Shown here in pieces: positions 22,460 to 32,777 of a stretch of 64,000 bases of DNA. This DNA is from Pogostemon cablin (taxonomy: Eukaryota; Streptophyta; Magnoliopsida; Lamiales; Lamiaceae): positions 28,375,405-28,439,404 of the forward strand of contig CM042975.1 in the NCBI GenBank assembly GCA_023678885.1. Reading direction: 5' to 3'. Position numbers and translations under genes: made by a program. The notes under the pieces were generated by a model. That model did not search any database. It was not told where the DNA came from and saw only the letters and a list, made by a program, of their open reading frames with translations. Within the stretch, counting starts at the first letter, position 1. Each line of letters opens with the position of its first letter.

Positions 22460-23205
22460 GACATTGCTAATTTAATGTCCACCAGCCCGTGGTTCAGAAT
22501 GCTCGAGCTTAATAAACCCATATATGAGTCGGTGACAAGGGATTTCGTCAGCAGTGTGGATCTCCATCATAAGGACCCACTGTACGTAGACGATTTTTTC
22601 ATCACATTCACGTTGAAGGGGAGAAGTATAAGCTCACAATGGAGGAGCTGAATGAGATATACCATATAGAGTACGCAGAGATGAGGACTGGGTATGCAGA
22701 GTTTGACCCTGATATTTTTTGGAAACGAATCACAGGGATCGATGTTTTCGATGAGATGACATCATGTTCTCTGGATATTGTCAACCCCATCATTAGATAT
22801 ATGCAGTGCGCTATAGCAAACACAGTATTTGATCGTAGCAAGGGAACAGATCGTGTTCTTAGACGTGATCTGTTTGCTACGTGGAGTCTCATGAATGGTA
22901 ACCATCTGAACATGGTGTACTTTATGATGTTGCATGTTGTTGATTTTGTGCGACTGCAGATGAGTCCTATCACAATCAGAGGATTAATAACACCAATAGC
23001 AGAGTACTGCGGACTAAAGATAGATTCGGATGATGAGATAATGGGGAATCAAAAGTTGGATATATGCTATCTGTCGGATTAGGGTATGATTACCCAAGAT
23101 CCAGAAGGACAATGGTACTTTAAAGTTTCTCGTGGGCTTGACATCAAGATGCCCAATGTTGAACGTATCCGTCTCGACAACCCTGCTAATTGGCTGCTGG
23201 AGTAG
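22460..23205 (+). pseudogene. Athila-ORF1-like plant transposon protein gene, broken
   Basis: An acceptor-like CAG precedes 22460. The protein begins DIANLMSTSPWFRML, goes on with PIYESVTRDFVSSVDLHHKD, changes frame at about 22605, then KYKLTMEELNEIYHIEYAEM, FWKRITGIDVFDEMTSCSLD, NPIIRYMQCAIANTVFDRS and ITIRGLITPIAEYCGLKID. It has one stop at about 23080 and ends at 23203-23205. The pattern (a leading helix, a 'YE.VT.EF..S' block, then 'IR..H/Q..IA.T.F.R' and a Leu-rich tail) resembles the ORF1 protein of plant Athila-type retroelements, whose function is not established. Here it lies inside the Mutator element without gag, protease or polymerase beside it, so it may be a separate cargo gene. 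Confidence 0.5.
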
Positions 23206-23769
23206 AATATAAATCATCCCGTTTGTAAGTTTCTATTCCTGCACTGTAATTTAATTTCATTTTTGTCAAATGAACAACCAATCTATGGATTATCTTAGTA
23301 CTGATGTTGGATGAGGTTTAATTTACGAATATTATTTTGTTGAATAGTCATTTCTAATGAAATTTCAGTGTAGCCGTACACATGCTTCGACGAAAGCGAA
23401 TGACCAATTTTAAATGTTGGAAATCATTGCCACCCATCAAATAAGTAGTCCACCATACGAAGAACGACACCAAATACTTTCGCATGCTATGTCAGTTTTT
23501 GACATTGAATCCGAGAATCATAAAACATCCACATTGTCAGACCATAATGTTAGAGTTCCGACATTCATTGCTATATCATGTTCCGATATCTATAACAAAA
23601 TTATGAGTAAAAAAGAGTTCAATGTCAAACATAACCCAAATGAGAACTCGTAAATCATTACCAGCCATGAAGATATTCGTGATAGTTATATAACCAATTG
23701 ACCACTGTTGGACCAACGTATCATATCATACACCCACCTGGTCGGAATCATGTAGGGGGATACCGATAC

Positions 23770-24850
23770 AAAATCCCAACTGCATCGGATGATTGAACCC
23801 AGTGTCGGGGATGGATGTCGGTCTGGTGTCGGAATCCTGACATAGAATTTTGATAAATCAGTTCTAATTTGGATTCTCTGTCGAAATCCTAACATAGCAT
23901 TCCAACATGATGTCGGACCAGTTTTGTTCCAAACAATGCTTGAATCCAGTGTCGGGGACGGATGTCGGCTTGATGTTGGAATTCTGACATAGCATTCCGA
24001 TAAATCGATTCGATGATGGATTCTCTGTCGAAAGCCCATTATAGTTGTCATTCTGACATGATGTCGAAACAGTTTTAGTCTAACACATGGTTGAACCCAG
24101 TGTTGGGGATAGATGTCAGCTTGGTGTTGGAATCCCGACGTAGCATTCCGCTTAATCCGCTCGATGTTGGATTCTCTGTCGAAATTCCAACTTAGCATTC
24201 CGACATGATGTCGGACAAGTTTTGGTCCAAACAATGCTTGAACCCAGTTTTGAGGATGGATGTTGGCTTAATATTAAATTCCGACATAGCATTCCGATAA
24301 ATCAGTTCGATGATGGATTCTCTGTCGAAATCCTATTATAGTTATCATTTTGACATGATGTCGGATCAGTTTTGGTCCAAATAATGGTTTAATCCAGTGT
24401 TGGGAATGGATGTCGGTTTGGTTTTGGAATCTCGACATAGCATTTCGATAAAATCCATTCGATGTTGGTCTCTCTGTCGAAATCCTAACTTAGCATTCCG
24501 ACATAATGTCGGACCAATTTTGTTCCAAACAATGCTTGAACCCAGTGTCGGGGATGGATGTCTGCTTAATGTCGGAATTTCGACATAGCATTTTGATAAA
24601 TCGATTCGATGATGGATTCTCTGTCGAAATCCCATTACAGTTGTCATTCCGACATGATGTCGGACCAGTTTTGGTCCAACACATGGTTGAACCCAGTGTC
24701 GGGGATGGATGTCGACTTGGTATCAGAATCCCAATATAGCATTCTGCTTAATCCGTTCGATGTTGGATTCTATGTTTGAAATACCAATGTAGCATTCCGA
24801 CATGATGTTGGACGACCAACTTTGGTCCAAACAATGTTTGTACCCAATTG
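23770..24850. repeat. Satellite-like tandem array, ~149-bp unit in alternating A/B forms
   Basis: The landmark CCCAGTGTCGGGGATGGATG (with changes) recurs about every 148-149 bases at roughly 23800, 23949, 24096, 24243, 24391, 24539 and 24688, with one more isolated copy near 24976. ATTCTCTGTCGAAA recurs with the same spacing. Successive units alternate: one form has ...AACATAGCATTCC, the next ...ATTATAGTTGTCATTCC, so the higher-order period is about 298 bases. GTCGG, ACATGATG and CCGACAT make each unit partly palindromic. Confidence 0.85.
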
Positions 24851-25025
24851 TAAAAAATGAAAAATTACCCTGAAGTAGGATGACCAAAATAGCAAAAAGA
24901 AACCCTGTAGATGGGACGGAGGGAGTATAACTTACAAATCCAATTGTCTATTATTGGACTTTATGTGAGGTTTAACCCAGTGTCGGGGATGGATGTCGAT
25001 TTGGTGTCGGAATCCAGACTTATCA

Positions 25026-25190
25026 TAGGGTTTAGGGTTCAGTGTTTAGGGATTTCAGTTTAGGGTCTAGGGTTTAGGGTTTTAGGGTTTATAGTTCTCA
25101 TTTTGGTAATTTTTGACAATGAACTCTTTTTTAGGGATTTCGGTTTAGGGTCTAGGGTTTAGGGTTTAGGGTTTTTAGGGTTTACAGTTC
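25026..25190 (+). repeat. Interstitial telomere-like TTTAGGG repeats, duplicated block
   Basis: Two blocks of degenerate Arabidopsis-type telomere repeat (GGGTTTAGGGTTTAGGGTTT and variants). Each is followed by the same sequence AGTTCTCATTTTGGTAATTT, so a unit of roughly 95-100 bases has been duplicated. The repeat lies between the satellite array and the right end of the nested Mutator relative. Confidence 0.9.
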
Positions 25191-25577
25191 TCATTTTGGT
25201 AATTTTTAGAAACAGTGTCGAAACCCCGACATAGAATTCCGATAGCATAAGGGTAGTCCATCGCAAGTCGGATTAGGCAACAGAAGTCGCAATACCCCAT
25301 TCACCCATTTCGGTGGGCTATGTCTGAATGCTATGCCGGAGTTCATACACCGTATCCCATGAAATACTCCCACACTATAGAATGATATGTCAAAATTCTG
25401 ACACTTGATCACATAATCGATAATGTAGGAATTAGATGGTGGAATCCCTACATAACATTCCGACATTGTGGGGGTTTGTTGGTCAAAAATTTAAATTGGG
25501 TATGGAAATTAAACAATTATCTTCATGGATGGAATCGATTTTTAACTTCTCATTTAGGTTATTTTTTATAATTAGCT

Positions 25578-26044
25578 ATTACAAAAAAAATGTTAAATAT
25601 CTTTGTCTCCCGCCCAAAATATAATTAGTCACCGAATATTTGGTTCCAAAGAACACATAACCCTAAACACAGCAACTCTCAAAATATTGCATTACAAAAG
25701 TTGATAGTCTATAACTCCATTTATAAACAAATGCTAACAAAATGCCATAATATCATATACAAACCTTGATACATTTACACCATCATAAATGTTATCAATT
25801 AGAACCATAATAATTAATACATATATGTACTACACAATAAGTACACACAATACGAGTTTATAAGCAAAATAACCGACCATTCCAAATCCCCATTCAACTT
25901 ACAAGTTGAAACATCCACTACCAAATTCGCAAACAATTTCAGGTTCCATCTAGTTGAATTTTCACGGACGAATGAACTCCTCTTTATATAATTCCGAGTA
26001 TATCCGCTTTCGCATATGCACAGTGGATGACGGGTCCACTTGCA
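25578..26044. other. Spacer downstream of the Ulp1 gene; no gene seen
   Basis: AT-rich DNA containing no recognisable frame. It is the presumed 3' untranslated and downstream region of the minus-strand Ulp1 gene. Confidence 0.5.
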
Positions 26045-29041
26045 TTACCCTGAACCCCTAATCAGTATTTTTAAGAACAAGTAGCACATGATTTCACAGT
26101 CGAAACCACCAATTTGTTGCGGGGGGGTGATCAAACTTCTACCACTTTAAGACGGGCGTCTTTGCAGGTCTCTCAATGATGTTAAAATGACAAATAATAC
26201 TCCCCATCATTTCTATGAATGTATTCATCTCCGATTTGTACCTCTGTCTACTGCTCTTGGACATGGAATCATATATCATCACATGTCGCTTTGGAATGTG
26301 CAATTCGTATAGAACCCAGTGGCAGCGCGAAACGTTGGCAATGCCATAAATATAATCGACATCTTTCCATGGCTGATTTGGACCCCACTGAGGGAGGTGC
26401 CCCTCGATAAAACTAGCGACTCCCCTTCCCCTCTTGCCCCAATCCCACTCCACTTTCTTCTTTCAATGTGTCGCTCTTCAATCCGTACTAAACTCCTGCA
26501 CCATTTCCTGTAAAAGTCTTTACATTAAATGCACGACCTCAGGCAAATTTGAACATAAAAGGTAAATGCATTAGTAATATAATTACCCAAAAATGGACAT
26601 CAACAATCTTCCAACGTGATTTTGAATAAATCTCTGGCCAGTTAAGCGCCTTGTACATAACCAGACAGAAGAGCAGATTCATAGTCTACAATAACGTGTA
26701 TAGATCACCAGTCAACACCACAAAATAAAAAGAATTTTTTTTAATAAAGTAACACAGTGAAGTCACAATATTAGATGATGGTATACCAATTGTCAATGTC
26801 AAAAATGGTGATGCTTAAACAGGTCATGAAATTCTAATCACAAGTTCAAATAAATTAACAAATTAATTTGAACTTACATCAGAGCATATCCATTCCGTCA
26901 AGTCCTGTAGTCTTTCAAATATAAGGTTATTTAACTCTCCATCATCCCATAGGTGAATACTCAGCAGGGGCCGCTTGTCTTTGAAATCATCCCACCAACA
27001 CTCAAACTCTGAGATAAATTGTTCTGGAAATGCCTCACCATCTGGCCCCGCATAATTCACCAAACCGGAGATGCCCTTTGATCCTTTGGCTTGCCTTGGA
27101 GCCAAGGGATCCGTCCACTGGGATTGGATTTGTTGCCCAGACTTCCAAGTACGCTTATTCTTGTTGGGTGGACGCTGATCTTCGTCGATATGCTTTCCAT
27201 ACACAAACAATAAAAATAAAATAATGAATCAGAATTATCAACATGAACCTAATTTTAGACATACATTGTAGTTACAATACAACATAAACTAATGGTTATT
27301 TACTTTCATATCATCTCCAGCGGGTGTACTAGTTACATTCTTGTCGTCGTGTTGCTCTCCTCCTACAGGCTGGACGGGAGTGTGTAAAAAACCATTCACC
27401 GTTTGTAACTGATCATTCTCACAACTTACCTCGCGCTGTTGTTCAATATTAACCTCTGCAGATTCAACTCATTCGATTTCATCACCAGCGGATTCACTTG
27501 TTGCATTGTTCTCGTCGTGTTGCTCTCCTCCTATGGGCTGGACGGGAGTATGCAAAAAACCATTCACTGTTTGCAACTGATCATCCTCAAAACTTGCCTC
27601 AAGCTGTTGTTCAACATTCACCTCTGCAGATTCAACTCGTTCAAAACCTGGTATTACACTTTCCCTAATCACACCATCACCACCAAATGAACCTTTATTT
27701 TGTGAGCCCTGTGGTTTACCAACCCTGGCACTGTTTGATGGTGTGTCATGCCCTTCACTTTTGACTTCAGCTCTATGATTTAATATATCCAACGATCGTT
27801 GAATGTCCAGCTGTCACTGCTCCATCCTCTCCTGTCGACGGTCGATCGCATCAAGTTGACTGAAAATAGCATCGGCCAATCGCTTCATTCGATCTTCATC
27901 ATCAAACTCATGGTTACTAGTCATTGGGATAACATCCGATTCTACAAAATTTTCTCTTGTTGTTGGTGGTCACCAACATCCTCAGCCATGGAATCCGTCT
28001 ATTCCTCGAAACAGATCGCACTTTGGTAGTACTCATTAGCTTGCTCTTCCGAATTGGGATCCAAGTTCATCTTCACCTCGATCTGCAAAAAGAAAATAAC
28101 AACATAAAGGGGCGATTCGAGGATGACAACTTTTGAGTTTAACAGATTACAATTCCATCAACATAAACATCTCTTACCAAAGGTGTACTTTCAAGAGTTC
28201 TTGTCCTGGCAATGAACACATTTTCCTTCAAATGATCGAAGCTTGGAGTAACTTCAGGGGCCCAACGGAGTATTCGAGGGATTATATCCGATGTATTCTT
28301 TTTGGCACCACCAAACATCTGCCCCAACAATGGAATGGCTTCGTAAGCCCATGCCAGTACAGCATACACAAATCCATTCGCGTCTATCCCCTCTCTATGG
28401 TCGAGTTTCCATCGACTACGTGAACGCTATGCTTTGATCCGATTGCGCATGCAACCATGAATCTCAGACACAATGTATTCAAAAGAAACTCTGCCCCACG
28501 GATACGCGTTAAAAGCTGTAACATTGTCTACCAGCTTGACGTACTCAATATCCAAGTTCCCACACTTTGAGTATCTAAGGAGTAATATGCATCCAACAAC
28601 CATCAACAAAGCAAGCTTAACCAGATCATCAGTATTCTCACAGTTATTGAACGCAGTTCTTATTTCCACCATAGACACTTTTTTGGATGATCTGAATAAT
28701 CTCCGATGAAGATCTCCATCTGATATTACCTTTGGAATAGCCCCAAATCGTAGCCCCGTGACGAGTGCAAACTCCCGCGGACCAAATTCCGCTACCTGAT
28801 TCTGTACTTGAAAGAAAACTTTTTCGACAGAATCCAACTTGTCCTGCGAAAAGAGAAGATTGAGGTAAATCTGCCCTTTGAATTGCATATCGCTTAGTTC
28901 AAGTAGATGCCCAAAGCAGCTTGAACCAAAAATATCTCTGCTGCTTCCACTAAGCTTTTTTCTGATTTCCGATAATACTTTTAGATCACCCCGTCTGCCA
29001 ACACGGGCTGAGAAGTACCCAGGCTGTGTTACTTTTGCCAT
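26045..29041 (-). pseudogene. DUF1985-Ulp1 (C48 cysteine protease-like) gene of the Mutator element, broken
   Basis: The minus-strand start MAKVTQPGYFSARV is at 29041. Residues 30-205 form a DUF1985-like domain with SSCFGHLLELSDMQFKGQIY, EFGPREFALVTGLRFG and LALLMVVGCILLL. An in-frame TAG is at about 28427, and the domain continues (VYAVLAWAYEAIPLLG). Exons follow over 28090-27469, including a long acidic linker with a 56-residue tandem duplication, and 27210-26878. A later exon near 26685-26590 reads NLLFCLVMYKALNWPEIYSK. The C-terminal protease exon holds the His (RCHWVLYELH, about 26320), Asp (MIYDSMSKSS, about 26265) and, after a frameshift at about 26130, Gln and Cys (PPQQIGGFDCEIMC, Cys codon at 26096-26098). 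So the His-Asp-Gln-Cys set of Ulp1 proteases is still readable, though split by stops and frame changes. Genes of this build are typical passengers of Ulp1-type Mutator elements. Their substrate is unknown. Confidence 0.8.
27320..27655 (-). repeat. Tandem duplication of 168 bp (56 codons) in the Ulp1 linker
   Basis: GTTGCTCTCCTCCTA (27351 and 27519) and many other words recur exactly 168 bases apart over about 27320-27655, with changes such as TGTGTAAAAAACC against TATGCAAAAAACC. 168 is a multiple of three, so the linker was lengthened without breaking the frame. Both copies encode an acidic stretch with QTVNGFLHTPVQP-like sequence. Confidence 0.85.
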
Positions 29042-29619
29042 CGATACCCAACAAGTGTTAACCTGAAATATTCAACAGACCATAACTAGATTCCTTCGAT
29101 GTGTGCCATCCAAATAAGGGAAGCAAAACACACCACTAACTCACTACGATAACTAGTGTCAAATAGATAAATAACATGGCTACATATTTACTGACACCAC
29201 TACCGAAATCATATTGCATGATGTCTCCAACTACAAGTAGATACATCAGGGGTTCTACATCAGATGACATATTACCCGAATTCATCTATTGGTACCACAA
29301 CATTGTCCCTAAAAAGTATCGAAAAGGATTACACGGGTTGTCTCACGATATAAAAATACTAATACAAATTTCATTAATAAGAACAACCACGACATTCTCA
29401 ATACCCCAAATTTCTCAGGACATAGCAAATTAGTGCCCCAGGAATGACAAAAAATTAACATTAAATCTTCTAAATCAAAGACCCAATACTGACATTGCTT
29501 TCAATAGATATAAGGGGACAAAATAAAATCCGATGGCTGCAATAGTAGACTCCACCCTCAAATTGTGGCCTCTTTCGCTTTCACGGCGTTTCACTTCAGC
29601 GGATATTTCTTCTATCCCA

Positions 29620-29800
29620 CCTGATAATGTCGAACTCGCTGCACGATGATGAATTTCTTTTTTCTTTGTAAAAATTTGAACTAATTGGGCGGGTCTTGTG
29701 AAATTGTACTGCAATTGAGATCCCAAATGATAATGTCGATGTTGCCGCACGATGAAGAACTTTTTTTTTAAATTGTGGAACAATTGGGCGGGTCTTGGAC
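29620..29800. repeat. Imperfect direct repeat (~105 bp period) near the right end of the Mutator element
   Basis: GATAATGTCGA, CGCACGATGA and AATTGGGCGGGTCTTG each occur twice, near 29622-29700 and 29729-29797. This lies in the subterminal region upstream of the Ulp1 gene, a common place for transposase binding repeats. That role is only a guess. Confidence 0.7.
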
Positions 29801-29854
29801 AAACGTACGCCACATAGGAAGGGGGAGAGATTGTATCAAGGATGGGAGCAAGGG

Positions 29855-29986
29855 GTTAAGGGTGGGTGGTGGGTTAGGGGGCATTTTGGTCAATATTTGC
29901 ACAAATGGATATGGAAATTATGTATTATTGTTGATGGATGGCATTGTTTTTTAGTATTCATTTTGGATATATTTCACAATTGGCTG
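29855..29986. repeat. Right inverted end of the 24.5-kb Mutator element
   Basis: Read backwards it runs from CAGCCAATTGTGAAATATAT through AAACAATGCCATCCATCAAC and TTTCCATATCCATTTGTGCA to ATTGACCAAAATGCCCCCCT. This is the diverged inverse of 5501-5660. The 9-mer ATATTTTAA follows at 29987-29995. Confidence 0.75.
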
Positions 29987-29995
29987 ATATTTTAA

Positions 29996-31766
29996 TATGT
30001 TGTTAGTATTAGTTTGAGGTGGGACATAACGAGTATTTGAGTTACAGTTTTTGATAGTACATGTTGTGAATGAAGATAATGTTATGAAGACAATTATTGA
30101 ACAGGAAAAGTAGTACTCCCTCCCGTCCCATAATTTTCACATTTGACTGATCATAGAAATTTAGAAAAAATATAATTTTGGAAATATTATGAATATGTTA
30201 GATTTATTATGTGTGAATATTTTTTTAAAAAAAATAAAGTGTACAAAAGAAGATTGTTGTTTTGATTTTGTGAAAACTTATGTGGAACATATTAAAATGA
30301 AATTTTGTAACAGAATGAATACTAATTTATTTGTAATTATTCACCCAAATATAGTTTCAATTAAAATTTATACCACAAAATATTTCACATTCCAAAAGTA
30401 AAGTTAGAGATTAATGTTAAACCGATCGTATTCATTGGGTAGCCCATTATCACTGAGCAGATATTAGCAGGCCGGCCCATTTGTTAGGAACCGATCCCTG
30501 TGTTTCATGTTTACGGCCTATTCATGATTGACTGCTCAGATATTAGCGGGCTGACCATCAATTTTGTTTGATGTATATGGCCCATCAACTATTTTCTTTA
30601 AAAAAAAAAAAAAGAGGATGATAACAATATCGCACGATACAAACTCCTTATGATTGTTAATTTTTTCTCCAACCACTTTGGACAATTTATGCCAACACGT
30701 GCAATTATTAGTAGACTAAGATCGCAATCAAATTAAACAATCTATGCAACACCAACTTCAATAATTAAATTTCGATATAAACGCGACGAAAGTTGATTGT
30801 TTCTTTATTGTTACATATGGTAAAGATATATACCTTTCTTTAAATACACACATTTTCTAGGTTCATGTTTCATGGGATTTAATCATTTATTTTTATGGTT
30901 TAATATATATAAACTCCGTCCCACAATAAAATTACACATTTTCATTTTGAACTTCACACTAGTTATATTTTTTTTTTTTGATAAATGAGACATAAAAAAA
31001 CGTTACAATTACTGACGGGTATTATCGTTATCTTTTATGCACTCCCTTCATCCCATAGAGATATAGTAATTATTTTGTATGTGTCCAATTTACCAAAAAG
31101 GGAAATATAACTATTGAAGTGGGACATCCAAAATGAAAATGCACAACTATTATTGTGGGACGGAGGAAGTAATATTTTATCATAATAATTTTTGTATTGG
31201 AATATATATTTAGAGTCTTTATCCTTAAAATTCAATATAATTTTTTAAAACATACTCCAATTGATAAATACTTGTGTGAGACAATCCCATAGAAACCAAG
31301 GGCTTTCGTGAGACTGAAAAGATGTAAACTATTTCATGAATAATATATAGTATAAATAAAAATAATATATTAAAAAAAAACAGTCATAACATTATTAATA
31401 AAAAATGATAACTAATTTTTTTTTTTTTTAAAAAGGTAATATAATCTTACCGTTCCTGCCTTGCCCCAACATAATTATTTCTTTCATAAACAAGATATAC
31501 CTACTATAAGAGATGCAATTGACTTGCATAGCTGTTTTCAGAGATATTGTGCAGAGTGTGGAGTTATTCAATTGGGATTTTATTGGGATATGATACCAAA
31601 TTCTAATAATTGTCTAAAATAATGACAACTAAAGTATGGGCATGGTAGTTGCAATTAATAACCCTATCCTATCTATTAAAATCTTTGATCTCCCCTATCT
31701 CCCTTTCACACAAAACACCCTAACATTTGACGAATTGGAATTTCTAGTACAGATCAATCTATGCTC
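29996..31766. other. Intergenic DNA with MITE remnants
   Basis: AT-rich. A one-ended Stowaway-like tip (CTCCCTCCCGTCCCATAA) lies at 30116-30133, and a short direct repeat (GCAGATATTAGCAGGC / CTCAGATATTAGCGGGC) at about 30457 and 30536. A small complete-looking MITE is at 31039-31172. The rest shows nothing recognisable. Confidence 0.5.
31039..31172. mobile_element. Short Stowaway-like MITE
   Basis: The left end is CACTCCCTTCATCCCATAG and the right end ATTGTGGGACGGAGGAAGTA, imperfectly inverted. About 130 bp, AT-rich interior. Confidence 0.6.
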
Positions 31767-32576
31767 ATGGAGCACGACGAAACCACTTCTTTTGTTCCCG
31801 TCATTTCACGATTGGAACGGCTTGATCATGCGGTTCGTCGTTCTTTCCATATCTGATGTTCTAACCTTCCATGTTAGGACATACATTTGATCATAGGAGT
31901 GTATAATATTGTTGTTTAAAAATCAAGCAGCTTCAGCTTTTGGAAGACAAGCAGAGGTTGTCAAAGAAAGAGATGTTTGAAGCTGAAAGTAAAAACGAGT
32001 GCAAGACTCTTTCTTCAGCCTTGGAGGAAGTCCAACACAAAGGCACACTTCTGGAGAGGCTAACCCTACTCGAGAAACGAGTTTTAGAGGTCGGTTTGGT
32101 TCGTTTCAAAGCGTTAATATATATTTTTTTGTATGGTCCATGTAACTTGTAAATCATACTAGTATACTGTCATGCAGTTGAGCCTGGAAATCGATGAAGG
32201 TAACACACCGAAATCGAGCTCTTCTACAATCGAAGTTTCAGAAATGACGAGCACGAAAGATTACGAATCATCCATTCCAAGTGGGAAAGATGAGCATGGA
32301 GTAAAAGTCACTACGAAAGAAATGCTTCATCCTCCCACAATTCAAGAACAAGTAACTCTTCTTTTCTACTTATGATTTCGTTTCTCTTGAACATTAGAAC
32401 AAACACTTGGTATGCACAAGTTTTAACTAATAGAAAGCTACAAATTATGCTTGATTTTGTAGGAGAGAGCTTCTACAGATGGATTAGTGAAGGAAAAAAC
32501 CGATGAGCAGAAAAGCAGAGGAAAGAAAAAGATATCACAGAAGAAGTGGCTATGGCTGCTTCGACTTAGATGCTGA
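31767..32576 (+). CDS. Small coiled-coil protein, unrecognised family
   Basis: Four exons with GT-AG borders, all in phase 0: 31767-31832, 31928-32089, 32178-32351 and 32463-32576, giving 171 residues. The start reads MEHDETTSFVPVISRLERLD. A heptad-rich segment follows (QLQLLEDKQRLSKKEMFEAE ... LLERLTLLEKRVLELSLEID), then a Ser/Thr/Glu-rich middle and a basic tail ending KKWLWLLRLRC. Every exon ends on a codon boundary and the frame stays open, which supports the model. Five further in-phase codons precede the ATG (DQSML), and an acceptor-like CTAG/ACAG lies just before them. Upstream exons may therefore exist, and this may be the 3' part of a longer gene. I cannot name a function. Confidence 0.6.
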
Positions 32577-32777
32577 CCATTTTCCATCTCGTGTTAAAAC
32601 AAACGAACACGAAATAGGGCAGCGTTATTGTCATCCGTGTTTTTACTTGGCACACCCCACCAGGAGCTTAAGATGCTGATGTGCTTAGTAAAAATTCGGG
32701 TGGCAGCAGGGGTACCCTAATGAATATGGCATCCGGCGAAAACCACTGGAGATATAGCATAGCTTATACCATGTTAC

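Larger units (their letters stand above)
23385..25577. mobile_element. Smaller relative of the large Mutator element, nested in it
   Basis: The left end (about 23385) has GACCAATTTTAAATG followed by TTGGAAATCATTGCCACCCA, nearly the same as the left end of the 24.5-kb element. The right end (about 25475-25577), inverted, reads AAAAAATAACCTAAATGAG and then ATTCCATCCATGAAGATAAT, matching the same end family. The two are in opposite orientation about 2.2 kb apart. No transposase lies between, only satellite-like and telomere-like repeats. I could not find a clean target duplication, so the exact borders are set by alignment with the larger element. Confidence 0.55.
5501..29986. mobile_element. 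24.5-kb Mutator-like element of the Ulp1-carrying type, with nested insertions
   Basis: Flanked by identical 9-mers ATATTTTAA at 5492-5500 and 29987-29995. The two ends are diverged inverted copies that line up from the same boundary: the left end has AAATCATTGCCACCC about 35-50 bases in, and the right end (inverted) has AAACAATGCCATCC at the same depth. Further in, both have TTTGTGCAA, GACCAAAATG and a C-rich CCCCCTAACCC block. Near the left end lies a MURA transposase gene, near the right end a DUF1985-Ulp1 gene, and between them SANT-like and Athila-ORF1-like genes. Plant Mutator elements that carry Ulp1-like protease genes (Kaonashi type) are known. The size here is swollen by later insertions. 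All genes inside carry stops or frameshifts, so this copy is dead. The 9-mer is AT-rich and could occur by chance, but it coincides with the inverted ends. Confidence 0.75.

Noticed and set aside
23770..24850. CRISPR-like array
   Set aside because: This is a eukaryotic nuclear sequence; whole ~149-bp units repeat with no unique spacers.
25026..25190. True chromosome end
   Set aside because: The repeats are short and degenerate, duplicated with a non-telomeric flank, and lie deep inside a transposon with genes on both sides.
26045..29041. Host SUMO protease (ULP/ESD4 type)
   Set aside because: The DUF1985 fusion, the frame breaks and the position just inside the Mutator element end point to a transposon gene.
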